The position numbers and the translations under genes were made by a program. The notes below the pieces were generated by a model. It had not been told where the DNA came from. It saw only the letters and a program-made list of their open reading frames with translations, and made no database searches. Positions 1 to 13,213 of a stretch of 64,000 nt of DNA are shown one piece after another; positions within the stretch are counted from its first letter, which is position 1; every line of letters begins with the position of its first letter. The DNA comes from Loxodes magnus (Eukaryota; Ciliophora; Karyorelictea; Loxodida; Loxodidae): positions 124,001 to 188,000 of the forward strand of contig CAMPDV010000365.1 in the NCBI GenBank assembly GCA_946699065.1, read 5' to 3'.

Positions 1-1
1 T

Positions 2-355
2 GGATATGGACCAGATTATAGCAAAGATATGTGATAGTATGAATGCAACTTGGACAAATGAATATAGCATGATAATTTGTTTAGTCAATCACATGTTATA
101 ATGAGTTGCCATTTAAACTAGTTGAATGGCATTATAATTTTTGACGAATATTAGGTTTTAGATTATACAGCTATTTGAGATTTTAAGAGTTTATCTCTTC
201 ATGGACCTGTTTTTCCTGATTAAACAGGTTGATATCCAAATTTTCAGCCTCTATTGTATGATTTCCAAATTTTCACCTGGTATATGAGAGATTTATATAT
301 ACTTTATAAATATGAAGTTAAGAGTTAGAAATGGAGTACTATCTGCAATGACTGA
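2..355 (+). CDS. Kelch-like family protein, C-terminal part (copy a, cut by window edge)
   Basis: This is the last 117 codons of a kelch-like gene whose start lies before the window. Read with TAA/TAG as Gln and TGA as Trp, it begins inside the kelch motif (GYGPDYSKDMWQYECNLDKW) and continues through the family signature with YDF-like and HGPVFP segments to a TYR-rich end (YILYKYEVKSQKW). The reading stops at a TGA five or six codons after a conserved Trp; the copies at 3.6, 10.3 and 56.2 kb have TGA in the same alignment column, so it is taken as the true stop although TGA codes Trp upstream. Kelch modules usually form beta-propeller blades for protein binding; one motif alone does not show a full propeller. 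The precise partner is unknown. Confidence in family membership is high, in function low. Confidence 0.75.
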
Positions 356-3300
356 TAAACCCTTTTCCATAATAGATTTTTATAATTTAAATTTCATTAA
401 AAAAATATATTTTTGGAACCAAATAAATTTTAATTATTCTCAAGCATTAATACTTTCAAAGAAATATTTTATCCTCATAATGCTTGCAATAAACTTCAGG
501 ATATATGTTTTTAACCTCAAAAGTATTAAATTTATAAATCAATAAAACTAAAAAATCTTGATTTAAAATTTAAATAATTCCTCAAAAAAAATGAGTTTTT
601 TAAATTATTTAATGTCTAATATTATTCTACTGTAAATTTATTATTTAAAAAAATAAATCGCTTTATTTATAGACATCGAAATTAAAAAAATTCACTCTTA
701 AAATATTTTTTATTATTTGAATTTGAATTTGAAGTTAAACTTTATGCAATAAAAAAGCATAAAATATATTTATCAGTAATTGTTTTATTTTGTAAAATTT
801 TAATCAATTAGAAAATAAAATTGTTTTTGAATAAATTTTTGTAATAAAAAATAAAAATTCTTGCAAAAGGGTAAATTTTTGTATTATATTATTTATATAT
901 TTTTTTTAATTTTGGTAGTAAAAATAAAAATATTAAAAAAACAAAGAAATAATATTAAAATCAATTTTAAATAAATTATTAATTAATTTTTCATTTCGCT
1001 AAATTGTTTTAAGTTACTTTTTTTTAAATAAAAATTACTTGGACAGCGAAAAATACAATTAAAATTTATTTAAATAAATTAAATTTTTATCTTTAAACAT
1101 AATTATTAAAAAGATAAAAAAGAATTTTACTTTATTCTTTTTTTTAATATTTAAATGAAATTTAATTAATAAAAAAGATTTGCATTTTATAAAATTAAAA
1201 TCTTTAATTTTGAAAAAATCCGAAAAAAGCTGATAAAAATTAAATTCATTGATATTTATTAGGATTTTTTTAATTCATGTTTAATTTGTATATTTACTAT
1301 ATTTCTATAACTTAATTTTAATTTTTCTTATATTAATAAAATTAAAAAAAATTTAATTATAGTAAATATTTTTTAAGCTAATAAAATTTTATACCATAAT
1401 TTTTGGTAAAAATATTTTATAAATATGATTAAAGTTCAATAATTTTTTTCAAGTTTTAATTGTGAAAAAAATATTTTAATAATTTTATTAATTTAAATTA
1501 TAGATTTAACTCAGCAAGAGTAGTTAATTAAATGGAACTTAAAAAGTTCTTAATTTAAAATTTAAATATGGTTTATTATCGTTATAAATAAGATTTAAAT
1601 TTGTCTATTATTTAAATAAAATAATTAATTTTTACCATTTAAAAGTTTAAGTGACTTTTTCATTCATTTATTTTAATTTTCTTATTAAATACCCTAAAAT
1701 TTATCGACAAACATTTTTATTAAACATAATTTAAATTTTGTTTTTCAAAAATTTGAAGTTTTTGAAAAAATGATTTTTTTATTTATCAGATTTGACAAAA
1801 AAAATAATAATTATGCCATTTTTTCTATATTTATATTTCCTTAAATTTAACATTTAAATCTAATTATTTTCAAAAGAAAAAGAATTATTATATTTAATAG
1901 ATTTCGTAAGTTAAAAAATAAGTATAAATAAATTTATTTTATTAACTAAATCTTATTTAGTTGATAAAAGTTTAATTCTTAAAAACATAAAAAAAATTAT
2001 TTTTTTGTTATAATTGTTTATAAACTTTTAATTACTTTAATTTGATCATTTTATTATTCCATGTTTTATAGTTAATTTTCTTCAAGATTTATAAATGCAT
2101 TTTTATAGTATTTGAGATAATTCTTATTTAGATTAAATGATTTTTTATTTATTTTAATATATTAAAATTTTATTTTCATAATTACATTTCTTTAAGAATC
2201 TGGAAAGCTTTTTAAAAATATTGCTAATTTTTTATTGAATTAAACTAAAGATTTACAATTTTAAAATGAGACAATTATGATATTATACAATTCTGATTTT
2301 ATGGTGGTATATATGTATTATATAAACTTTCAACCTTAAAAATTTTTTATTGTCAATAAATTAAATCATATTTATAAATGGAATTAAAAAGAAAATTTGA
2401 ATATACTTGGAAAGATTAAAATAAAGTTAAAAAAATAGAAAAATTTAATAGATTAAAAGATTAAAAATTAAATAAAAAATCTTAGAAATTCTTTAATAAA
2501 TATAAATAATCGCGATATCATTAATTAAATTACCCAATAACTATAATATAGTTGATTCATATGATAGATGTTGTAAAAAATTTCTAAAAGATAAATAAAA
2601 AAAAATTTCATAAAAATCTAGAAAGTATTTTAAGTTTTAAAATCAAAATAATAAATAAGAAGAAATTATATTTATTATTTGTTTTTATTTTATAATTAAG
2701 CAATATCTTTTAAAGCTAATTGTTTTATTCTTTTTATTCTAAGACAAATTTTTGAAAAATATAGTAGAGATTAATTAAAAAACATCTTAATAAATTTACT
2801 TTTAATTATTTATATCATAAGTTTTTCTTTTTTACATAGATGTAATATGTATAGTATATAGTAGATAGTGATGAAAAGTAATAAATTTTGAAAATCCGTT
2901 TAAGCTTAATTAGAAAAAAATTTCCTTTCAAAGCATATCACAGATACGACTTTTATTCTGAAAGCTTTTTTTTAATTTTCTTAATTATTTATAACCAAAA
3001 AATTCTTCAATCCATCCTATTTATTTCCAAGAATTTAATTACAAAATTTATAAATTATGGATGAGAAATTCCACATTTTTAGATATTACCCAAAATTATC
3101 TAAAAATATATAAAAATTTTAACTTTCTAAATATCGATTAACTTTTAAATCATTTTTTTTATCTTTTTTCTTAAGTTTTAGTTGTGTGAAAAAATTAAAA
3201 AATTATAATTATCAATTTCAAACAAAAAATAAACTCATTAACTGTTTATTGTAAGTTGGGTCTTTATTTTAAAACGAGAGAGTAAAAAGTAAAAGGAGTG

Positions 3301-3600
3301 AATTGTAGAAAAAATCGACTGAGATAATAAGCTTAATTTTACATTTATAGTAGAATCAAGAAAGTATATCAAAATTAAATAATTTTCAAGGAATTTAATT
3401 GTTAAACATTTCATTTATTTCTATGAAAGGAAAGAGGGATAAGATAACTGGAAGTATTAGAAGGTAAATTAGGGATTTTATAAGTAAAAGCGAAATTAAA
3501 CATTTAATATTGTTGAAAATTTTAGCTTTGGAGCTTTAAACCAAAAAGAAATAACTAATGTTTATATATATAAATTTATAATTTTTAAAAAAGTACTTTG
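356..3600. other. AT-rich spacer, no supported gene
   Basis: Very AT-rich sequence full of A and T runs. I see no stretch resembling any gene family in the window, no repeat of families A-C and no structured block. Codons stay open by chance because only TGA can stop translation under the inferred code, so openness is not evidence here. Confidence 0.6.
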
Positions 3601-3621
3601 TTTTTATTTTGAGGCTTTGTC

Positions 3622-4545
3622 TCAATCCGTCCAAAGATAGCTCCAATTTTTATTCTTAATGTCAAATTTATATAATTGATATTTTTCTTAAATACATCAA
3701 GTATAGATTTGATAATTACTCAAAAATGGCACAAAATTCGGATATCATTCTGAATTATTTGGAAATACAGAACCATATCGAGTTATTTGCTTAAAGTCGT
3801 AAAAAGCTGTGAAATTTATTTTTTATCGTTCATCGAATATTATTAGTCCATTGAATTACTTTACGAAGCAACTCATTACAATAAATGATTTGTCAAAAAT
3901 ATTATCATGCTGAATTCATTTATCTTAATTGCATTCATATTATCATATATCCCTACTTAAAACTGTACCTAATCCACCTATATTATAAACACTGTTATTT
4001 GCATATGTACAACCATTTCCTGTTCTACTCACTGGACATGGCTAGATTTATTTCGATTGTTGAGTGATTAAATTCAGAACTTCGCATTTATGATGGACTA
4101 AATAACGTATCCTTGTACTTATTAAATATAAATCCTTATTTTTATCGTCTATTGTCAGTTTCATTCCTTAAGAATAAGGATTTAAGGTTTTGACTTCGTT
4201 TTATAACTCTTAATTTTTGTAAAAAGAGAGGCTATCTTCAGATGACATTATGTAATCATTTTTATTTAGTTACAATAAAAAGTGAAGTCATGAAATATTG
4301 GTCTGAAGCTTCGATATTTAATTCTTTTTATTAGAAACGTTATACTTTAGTATTTATTATTTATGTATTTAAAGTATGATGAAATTGCTTTTCTAATACT
4401 ATAAACTACTCAAAATTTCATACTTAACAGTCATCAAAGGAATTTTTGCTAGAAGACAAACTCCTTAAGATTAGGTTTGCTTTCTTAACCAGTTCCATAA
4501 GAAAATAATTTTTGACGTTTAATTTTCTTATTCCTTGCTGTCCAT
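3622..4545 (-). CDS. Kelch-like family protein (copy e), intact
   Basis: The gene has 307 codons plus a TGA stop and no frame break. It starts MDSKEQENQTSKIIFLWNWL, then carries the family N-terminal segment ending KIPLMTVKYEIL, a central segment (MKLTIDDKNKDLYLIS, KCEVLNL), the kelch motif (SRTGNGCTYANNSVYNIGG at about residue 180) and the C-terminal signature (FYDFKQITRYGSVFP, then a YTW motif and FDIKNKNW). The start is the first ATG that keeps the aligned N-terminus with copies b and d. TGA codes Trp in the kelch motif (DIWQYECNQDKW) and elsewhere, and ends the gene five codons after the last conserved Trp, as in copies a, b and c. It probably makes a small protein-binding domain. It resembles the C-terminal half of the RING-kelch protein at 51.5 kb but has no RING. 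Confidence 0.8.
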
Positions 4546-6281
4546 TTCAAATTAATTAAATCTAAAAATTTGAGAAAAAAACAATGAAAAATTCTAATGA
4601 AAATTGAAAAAAGCGATCAAACAATAAAAAAGCTAAATATGCAGTTTATTTTCAATATATTAAAAAAATGAAATACTTTGCATGTAATAAAATTAAAGAA
4701 AAAGAGTAAAATTAATTTAAATTAATGGACAAATAAAAGGAAAATTAATTATTTATTCTAGTAGGGTTATAAAACTTAATTTAATTTTAATTATATTAGT
4801 GATGAAAGTTAAATAAAAAAGGAAAACTAAAATTAAATATATTATATATAGAGATAATAATTTATCAGGTCTTAATCTAAAATCTTTTTATAATAAATAT
4901 CTAGATCTGAATTAAACTTTAATTATAGTTTTTTCAGGATTAATTAATAATCAACTAAAATGATTAAATTTAATTTTGCTTTTTATCTATTAATGTAATA
5001 ATACTAATCCTATATAAAATTCAGTGATTTAAATAATTTTTATGAGATATTATATTTTTCTATATTTTAAAGACTTCTATAACCATTTAAATTACACTCT
5101 CATTCAATCTATAAATAGTTAAATTTGAATGAGATTAAAAAGTTCATTAAACGCATGTTTTATTTAAATTTTTAAAGTAAAAGTATATAAAAAAATAAAA
5201 ATAGAAATATGATATCAATAGCTATTTTTTTGTTTTCGTAATTATTTTTCCATAGTATTTAAAAGGAAATTTAAAATATTAAAAATATAAAATTTATCTT
5301 AAAAAGAAAAAAATAAATTTTTTTCTATTAAATATTAACTTAAAAAAAGAAATATAAAACTATTATAGTTTATAATATATATAATAAATTCTATAAAGCA
5401 TGATTTGATTATCATTTGCATTAAAAGTTAGAAAGAGAATAATTAAAATTATTAGATTATATAAAATTAATTTTTTAATATTTAACTTTTATGCAAATTA
5501 AAATAACTTTTTTTAATCAATTAAAAAATAATTTTAGTGTTTTAAATGATTCTATTTTCGCTCATTTTTTAAGTTTTTTTTTTACTAAAATTTATTTCGA
5601 AATTTGCAAGGAAAAATAGCTTGAAAAGTGAATCTAACTTAATCAGAAAATATATATCATGGAAGTTTTATCTTTATTCATAAAATTTCTTATTAAATAA
5701 TTAATTTTTAAGGAATTTAGAACTGAAAATTCTAACAAGCTTTTTAATCTAACATCTTTAAAAAGAAATTCAATAAACTAAAAAATGAAACTAGAATCAA
5801 ATCTATAAAAGTTATAAAACTAAATCACTAAGAAAAAATTTCCAAAAAATAAGGCAATCCTTTAATTTTAAAATTATTCTATTTTTAAATGAATTTAAGT
5901 ATCAAAGAGTGTAAATTAGTAAATTGTATTAAATATAAAAAATGCAAATAAATGCTTTATAATTATTTTAATGAAAAAATAAGTTAAAAAAGATAAAAAG
6001 AATATTTTTCAGTTTTAAATTAAAAATTTTTTATTTATTATTTAAATTTATTATACTAGTTTATTTATTAAAAAGGAAATTAAAAAAACTTGTTAAATAG
6101 TATTAAAAATAATAATGACTTAAAAATAAAAATTTAAAAAATTATATTAATTTTATGGAAATAAAAATAAGATAAATACGCTTAAATTAATAAAAATTGC
6201 TGAATTTTAAATTTTTGTTCTTCTCTGATACAATTTGAAATAATAATAAGTTAGTTTATAATTTTATTAAATCTATAAAGA
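4546..6281. other. AT-rich spacer, no supported gene
   Basis: AT-rich sequence between two divergently placed kelch-like copies (minus-strand e and plus-strand f). No recognisable coding similarity, repeat terminus or structured element was seen. Confidence 0.6.
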
Positions 6282-7130
6282 ATGAAATGGAAATTCTAGG
6301 AGCTTAGTAAAAAATATTATTGTATTAAGAAGTTTTTGGAAGTAAAATAACTTTTTTAACTTGGACAACATTTCGTAAAAGTTCCTTTAATTATTCTTAA
6401 AACTTTTACTATCTTATTTGTAATTATATCTTCTTATAATTATTTCAAAAATGCAAGCAAAATCTTAATATCTCAAGCAATAAGATATTTATGTTTAACT
6501 TCCTTTTATTCTTTCATGAAAATTTTTCCTCTTTTGCTTTAGTATTTTAAATTATGCAATGTCTAATTAAAGTGGATTTATTTTCATGCAAACCATTTGA
6601 TCAAAGGATGGTGGTAGTTTTGAATGATTATTTAAAATGAAATTAATTAACTTCAGAAAATAAGAAAAATTATTTTATTTAAAGCGCATTCGAATTATAT
6701 TTGGTAACTATGATTGAGAAGTTTTAAGTTTATCTTTTTAAAATCCAAATAAATGCAACCATTTGAAGTTAGTAAATTAGGAAATTACCAAACATTTTTT
6801 ATATAGGTAGATATTGTTCCAAATATGCAAATATTGTATAATATTAATATAACTTAGATAAATGATTTCATCATGGTTATTTGTATAAAGAACCAGATAT
6901 TTTTATGAAAAAACTAAATAATAAACCAGTTTTTGACTAATAAAAAGGTATTGTTTGCAGCTATTTATGATTTTACAATGATATCAAATTCTAATTCTGT
7001 GCTTTAAGTAAAAACAGCATAATTTCCAAAATTTTTGTCTTACTCGAATAATTTTTAGGTGCATATCTCCTAGATGAAAAATAATTTAATTTCTTAAGTT
7101 AAAGATAAAAAATGAAATATTCTTGGATAG
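6282..7130 (+). pseudogene. Kelch-like family, decayed copy f
   Basis: Similarity to the kelch-like family runs the full length but in several frames. The N-terminus (MKWKFQELSKKYYCIKKFL, then QLGQHFVKVPLIILK) matches the QIGQIFARIPLMILK segment of the copy at 10.3 kb. Further on, YQYNLDKWFHHGYLYKEP matches the YECNLDKWIQHDN segment in another frame, and AIYDFTMISNSNS plus FLSYSNNFQV matches the C-terminal signature in a third frame. The central segment and the GNSC kelch core are barely recognisable, and the TGA column that ends the other copies is not conserved. The frameshifts do not coincide with GT-AG short introns that I can see. It is best read as a degrading relic; a sequencing problem cannot be excluded for individual shifts. 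Confidence 0.65.
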
Positions 7131-9866
7131 ACGCGAATTTCTTCGTAATTTAAAAATTATGAGCTTTCAAATCAATAAATTGATAGATCATCTTTAAACG
7201 AAATAAATAAAATTCGTTTTCTTAAGAAGAAATTCGCTAAGATAATTTGGCTTAAAATTATTCTAATTTTCTTAATTATTTTTCATACACCAATTTATTT
7301 TTATAATCAATAGCAATAGACAAAACTTTTATTCAAACATAGCTATAGACATAAATCTGAATTATAAAAGGAATCATGATATTTACCAAAATTATTGACC
7401 ATCAAATGTTAAGATGACTAAGTAGTTTTGATGTTTATATTAAGCTTTGGAAAATTTTTATTAAGTAAAGTGATTCTGCTAAGCTTTCATCCAAGGCTTC
7501 TTTTCAAAATACTATCAATCAGATAGTGCTTTTCAAAAAATTACGCCACTAAGTTTTGATAGATTTCTTTTATCGATATTACTAATATTAAGCTGAAAAA
7601 TGAGATATATTAAAGTTAGTGGTAGAATACATCTCTTTAACTACCATCCTAGATGAATTTTTATCTAAGCAATATAACTAATAAAAAGTCTCAAATTATC
7701 CTATTAAGTGATAGTTAAATTTAACTATTTTCTATCAAAATTTAGATGTTTATTTCTTAATAAAATATAAGGCAAAATAAAAAGTTATTAATTACACGTC
7801 TGCAAAATAAATAGCTTAGTTTTTGCTAATTTTAATGTCTAATTCAGGGAATAAAAAGATTCGATTTTAACAAAGTTTTAAAGAAAAAAGGGTTAAAAAA
7901 AGTAATTTTTCGTTAAAATTTTATTTTCTTCAGTATTATAAAAAATTTTCATAGTCTAATTTTCTCTTCAAAGTTAGAAATTTAATTTAAAGGTTTAAGT
8001 AGATTATAATCTTAAAACAAGTGGCAAGCAAATCATTTTATAGATTTATATTTTATGGAAATGTAATGAATTTTTATATCAGTAATTTTTCCTCGTATGC
8101 ACAAGAAAAATGTATTCATTGTATTTGTCTTTTAGGAAATGCAAACTTTAATAAAGGAATGAAATTTTTTGGCTTATTTATATATTTTCGAGCACCTTAG
8201 ATTTATTTCAGCTCTTTTACTCTAATTCTTTTTCTAAATTTCTTAGCTTTTTTATCTAGTTATTATGAATATAAGCAAGTCTTTATAATTTTAATACTTT
8301 TGAGTACAAATCAAAACAAATATTTTCGAAAATTAATAGAGATTCCATCATAATTATATAGCTGCTTTATTTTAGTAGACAATGAATTCAAGTTTGAACT
8401 AGTGTATTCAAATCTATAATGAGAGAGTAGCAAAAAGAAAATAAAGAGGAACATCTAGATTCAATTATTTTTTTAATAATAGATTTGAAGTATTTCTTAA
8501 TCACTACTATATGAATGAAACTAAATCTTTAGAAAAAAAGTATTTTTCATAGTATCATCTGAAAGATGTTTTAACGCAAATTTAATTACGAGTAAAGAGA
8601 CTAATGGTAATTTTTTTGGATTCAACTTCAGATAATAATTAGATTTTAGAAATTAAATAAAATTCTTTATAATTTTTAAAAATTTAACTAAAATTAACGT
8701 ATTTAAGCATTTTTATTTTAATAAAAATTTAACCAAAAAAGATTAAGAAATACTGTATTAAAAAAGATTTAATTAAGTGATATATTTGAATTAAGAAATC
8801 TAAAAGTTTTGTATTAAATAAGTAAATGCAAAAATATATAAAATAGAAATTAAAAAATTATTTGAAATTAATTTATTTGAAATATGAATATAATGAAAAA
8901 TATCTTATCTATCCTTTTTCTTTTTTTAATTTTAATTATATGATCTTTAAATAAAATTTTTTAATTTTAATTTTTCTAAAATAATTTGATTTATGACCAT
9001 TTGATTTTCGATTTTTAAATATTTTTAAAAACTTAATTTTTATATTAAATCTAATTAATTAATTTTAAGAGTATATGGGTATTATTAATTTTAAGAATTG
9101 CTTCTTTCAATCTAAGACATTTTCAAGTCTATAAAACACAGCTCAGCAATCTCTCTTCTTAAGTTTATTTGACTTTATTTTAGCTCTTCCAATTTCGGAG
9201 CTTTCTTTTAAAAATTTTATCAGAGATCTAAATATTTTAATTATTTTCTAGGGAATTAATTTATATATATCTAATAATATAGTATCAGTCTTCTAATAGC
9301 ATAATTCCCACCCTTCTTTCAAAATAAAAATTAAATCAAATATATGTTCTTTAAATAGACTTAAGTTATAATCTTATTATATTTTCCCTTTTCTTTAATT
9401 TTTTCAAGTCTCTTTAAGTTGCTTCTTATTTACACGACAGAAAGATATCTTGTTTCCAAACTAGCATTTTTGCAATAAAAAAAATGCAATTTTCATTCTC
9501 ATTTTTCAAATTATCTTGAATCAAAATTTTTTTTAAATTCTATTATTTCTTCACTTTTTGAAATTAAAAGCTACAAATATAAAAACTCATTTAGAAATTA
9601 AGAAAATTATGAAATTTATTCTAAAGAAATATTGAATTTGAAAAATATAAAAAAGAAAAAGAGAATAGCTTTTTATAAATTACCACTATTTTTAATATGA
9701 TTTTGCTTATAATAAGTTAGCTTTTAAAAGTTATTACAATTATTTAAAAATATAATAGTTAGAAGAAAATATTTAAGAGAAAGAAAAATATGTTTAAATT
9801 ATTAGTTAGGGAATAATTAAAAGGAGATAAACAGAAAGCAAGATCTAACAGGAATAAGAAGAAAAA
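7131..9866. other. AT-rich spacer, no supported gene
   Basis: Nearly 2.7 kb of AT-rich sequence. I compared it by eye with the kelch, USP and CCHC families and found no convincing match, and no repeat of families A-C. Confidence 0.55.
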
Positions 9867-9993
9867 ATGGATCAAGAATTTGAGGAAGTATGTGAAGAAT
9901 ATCTTATAACAAGAGGTTTATTGGAGGAAAATTAATTCTAGTAACATTCTAAAAAGAAATGCGGCCATTGTGGTGCTACGCACTCTATAATAT
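9867..9993 (+). other. Short ORF fragment running into a solo repeat terminus
   Basis: An ATG opens a short acidic peptide (MDQEFEEVCEEYLITRGLL) which then runs into the shared terminus of the A/B/C repeat families in reverse orientation (about 9950-9993, ending GTGCTACGCACTCTATAAT). No matching body of a repeat precedes the terminus, so this is a solo terminus or a very short remnant. It may mark the 5' end of a gene cut by an insertion. The peptide read through the terminus gives CGHCG, which I regard as coincidence because the same terminus sits in non-coding copies. Confidence 0.4.
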
Positions 9994-10320
9994 AATTTTT
10001 TTAGCAGGAAAAATAAATAAGCTAGTGAATAATTTATTTAGAAAATTTAAATATTAAAAAGCGGGAAAATTAATAAATATTCGATAAATTTGGAAAAATA
10101 AAAAAAAGAAGGAAAAAATTAAATGTAACTACGAAAAAATTTGAAATGAATATATTTAAAGTTCTTTATTTTAAATAAAATAAATCTAGAAAAAGTTAAC
10201 TTTTTAAGTCAAAAACTACTTTTATTCTCTTTTTATCTATTTTCGTTTATTTTCGAAATTACTTCGATTCTTTCATTTCAGTGTTATATAATTTTTTATT
10301 TGTATATTTTTATAATAATT

Positions 10321-11250
10321 ATGAAAAGTTTGGATTTAAGCAAGGAAAGCTAGTTTATTAAGATTAATTTTTTGAGAATTGTAACGAAATAAAAATTTTT
10401 ATCTTAAATAGGCCAAATTTTTGCTAGGATTCCTTTGATGATTCTTAAATATGAATTATTGCCTAATTTATGCTATCACAATCATATATTTATCGTTATT
10501 TAAGCCTTTAAAAACCAGATTCTAAACTATTATGCCCAAAAGAATCAGATTTTCCATCTAAAAAATAATTAAAATCCTTCACTAGAAGATTTTCTCTTTT
10601 AATTCAATGATCATAATTATATTATTTCGACCAAAGATAGTCTCTTACTGTATAGAAATCATATGAAGTTAAATGAATGAAAGACATTGAATAATTATAA
10701 ACGTGGAAATAAAATAACTTGGGATAAATAAGCAAGACAGTTGTATTTGATAAGCACAAAAATGCAAGAATTAGGTAATTATCGATGTGAAGTTCTAAAT
10801 TTAAATACTCTATAGTTTAAATAAATTTAGCCGTGTCCAGTGAGTAGAGTTGGAAATAGTTGTACGTGAGCAAATCAAAGCGTCTATAATATAGGAGGAT
10901 ATAAAGTGGATTTTTGTAAAGATATATGATAATTTGAATGTAACTTAGACAAATGAATATAACATGATAGCCTACTCTAACGTTCACATATAGTAATGAG
11001 CAGTTTGCTTAGTGATTTAAACAGCATTATTATTTTCGATGAATATTAATAAATAAATTTTACTGGTATGTACGATTTTAAAGACATATCTCAACATGGT
11101 CCAGTTTTTCCAGTCAAAACAAAACTATATCCTAATTTTTAGCCTTTTTTAAACGACTAAAAATTATTTACCTGGCAGATAAGAGATAATTATTCTCTTT
11201 ACAAGTATGATATAAAAATAGCAAGTTGGTCCTTTATTCTTAAAAATTGA
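10321..11250 (+). CDS. Kelch-like family protein (copy b), intact
   Basis: The gene has 309 codons and a TGA stop, uninterrupted under the TAR=Gln, TGA=Trp code. In order: N-terminus MKSLDLSKESQFIKINFLRI; the block QIGQIFARIPLMILKYELL; a central block (FLFQFNDHNYIIS, KITWDKQARQLYLIS, CEVLNL); the kelch motif (SRVGNSCTWANQSVYNIGGY near residue 178, followed by DIWQFECNLDKW); then MYDFKDISQHGPVFP, FTWQIRDNYSLYKYD and a final Trp before stop. Four internal TGA codons fall where relatives have Trp or another large residue (NEWKTL, CTWANQ, DIWQFE, DKWIQ). It aligns with copies d and e along its whole length, which fixes the ATG. No signal peptide or membrane segment is evident. The likely role is protein-protein binding, but the target is unknown. 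Confidence 0.82.
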
Positions 11251-13213
11251 AAAAAGAAATTTAAGATTTAAAAAATAAATATTTTAAGAATCATATTTTG
11301 AATATGAAAAATCAAAGCGAATACTATTAATGAAGCAACAATTTTATTATGCTTTTTTTTAAAGTGAATAAATCAAAAATTTTATAGATTATTATATTAC
11401 ATTTTAATTTTTTCATAGGTACTTTAGATAATTTATGAGTATCTTTTCAAATGCTTAGCTTGTAAAGTAAATGATATGCAAGCTAAATAAAATGATAAAG
11501 CTTTATCTATTTTTAGTCAAATTTACTACTCAGGAAAATTTCTTGTCTTATCTTCTGGATTTCAATCAACAATTTTAAGATAAAATTTAACTTCTGGTTT
11601 TTGTAGAGTTTTCACTAAATCTGTAGGTTTTTATTTATTGCTTTAAGAAGATTTGCAGGTGAAGAGTTCGCAAATTTTTGTTTTCTTTGTAATAAAAAAT
11701 TGATTAAAAGCATTTGACATTTAAGTATTCCCATAAAGATCTTAGCACCATTATTATACTTATGTGTTTTTATTTATTAATTCCAGTTAAGAATTTGTTT
11801 ATATGCTCTTTTATTATGCATTATCTTCTTTTCCCCATTCATGCAAGTTTCAATTCTCAAAGATATCCCTCTTGGAATTCTAGTTTTTTCTCACCAAACT
11901 TCCTCTTTATCTAAATAATTTCTGCTTTATCTTTATTTCCTTTCTAGCAGAGTATAAACACAAATTTTTTAATAGAAATACCCTCTCAATATATCGATAT
12001 TTTTATGGTTAAGTATTATAATAAAATATTTGGTTGCACTTACAATGATTAGCTGTTTAGAAGTGTCTATTAGAGTTCATCCTAATACCAAAATATTTTC
12101 TTAGATTCGGTATTTAAACAAGCAAAAAAGAGAAGGATTAAAATGGAGCAAAGATTAGGTTAAATTAAATTTTTCAGGTTGAAATTGAAAGTAAAAGTCA
12201 TATTAGGAATTGAGAGAAGTAAATATGGATTTATTTAAATAGTTAAGAGGGAAGGAAAGCTAGCTTATGTTAAATTTCAAACAGCAGAAACTAGGTTATT
12301 AGTATGCATAATCATTTAGGATTAAGGTACTAAAATTTGAAGTTGGTATATCTCGAGGTTAAATGAAAAGAATTTATTTGAGATACTATTTCAAGATAAA
12401 GATGGTTAAGAAGATGATTTGTGTGAAATCTTGAAAAATTTCCTGAAAAAAGAGCAATTATTAATTCGATGTGAACTACGGTAAGTCATTAAAAAATATG
12501 TGTTTGTCTTTGAATAGCACCTCATGATGGAATTCTGAAATGAAATCTTCTAAAAAAAATTTAAGAAAAAGCCTACTAGTAAATTAATATAATAAACTGC
12601 TAAAATCTAAGTATAAAGTACCTTTAGCTTATTTTATACAAGATCAATTACTTTTGATACTAAATAGAACCATCTATAGAAAATGATCAACATGAATATT
12701 GAAAATCCATAAAAGCAATGAAGTTTTGATTTTCGTTGATTATTAGCAATCTTAAGTTGTATAGAAAGTATAGACATAAATGAAAATTTTACTTCATCAA
12801 GATACAAAATCAAAATTAAGATGATAAAATCAGATTCTAATCATAAGAGATAGTGTAATAAGACCTTTCAATAGGTTTAAAAGAGAATCTTAAAATGGAA
12901 ATTATAAAAATCAGACTAGCAAGGATTTTATTTAATTAATGCTCAACTATTAAAAACGATGGTAATAAAAGAAGATTCAAAAAGATAATCTCTGAATAGA
13001 AACAGGCAACATGATTATGGTTAGAAGTATTTAATTTAATTTAATTAGATTGAGTAATACTTGATAAATCATTATAGTCGCTAATATATGAACTTAGACA
13101 AGAAAAAGCATTGATAAATTTTATAAAATAAGTATTAAATCTTCGAATTTAAGACGAAGAATAAAAAGATTGATAGTAGAATTATTAGAATTTTCTAATC
13201 TTTAAGCATTTAA
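11251..13213. other. AT-rich region, no firm gene
   Basis: The first 900 bases are AT-rich spacer; a pyrimidine-rich stretch near 11.7-11.95 kb could be minus-strand coding but matches nothing I know. From about 12.14 kb the plus strand becomes purine-rich, as in the real genes of this window, and an ATG frame starts MEQRLGQIKFFRLK. It contains many TGA codons and no motif I can confirm, so no product is assigned. Confidence 0.35.

Noticed and set aside
12144-12900. Possible ISXO2-like DDE transposase (ILGIERSKYGFIQIVKR, then GTKIWSWYISRLN)
   Set aside because: A loose resemblance to the GIER...GTxIxSDxW pattern, but the catalytic Asp residues are missing, TGA codons are frequent and no second motif follows.
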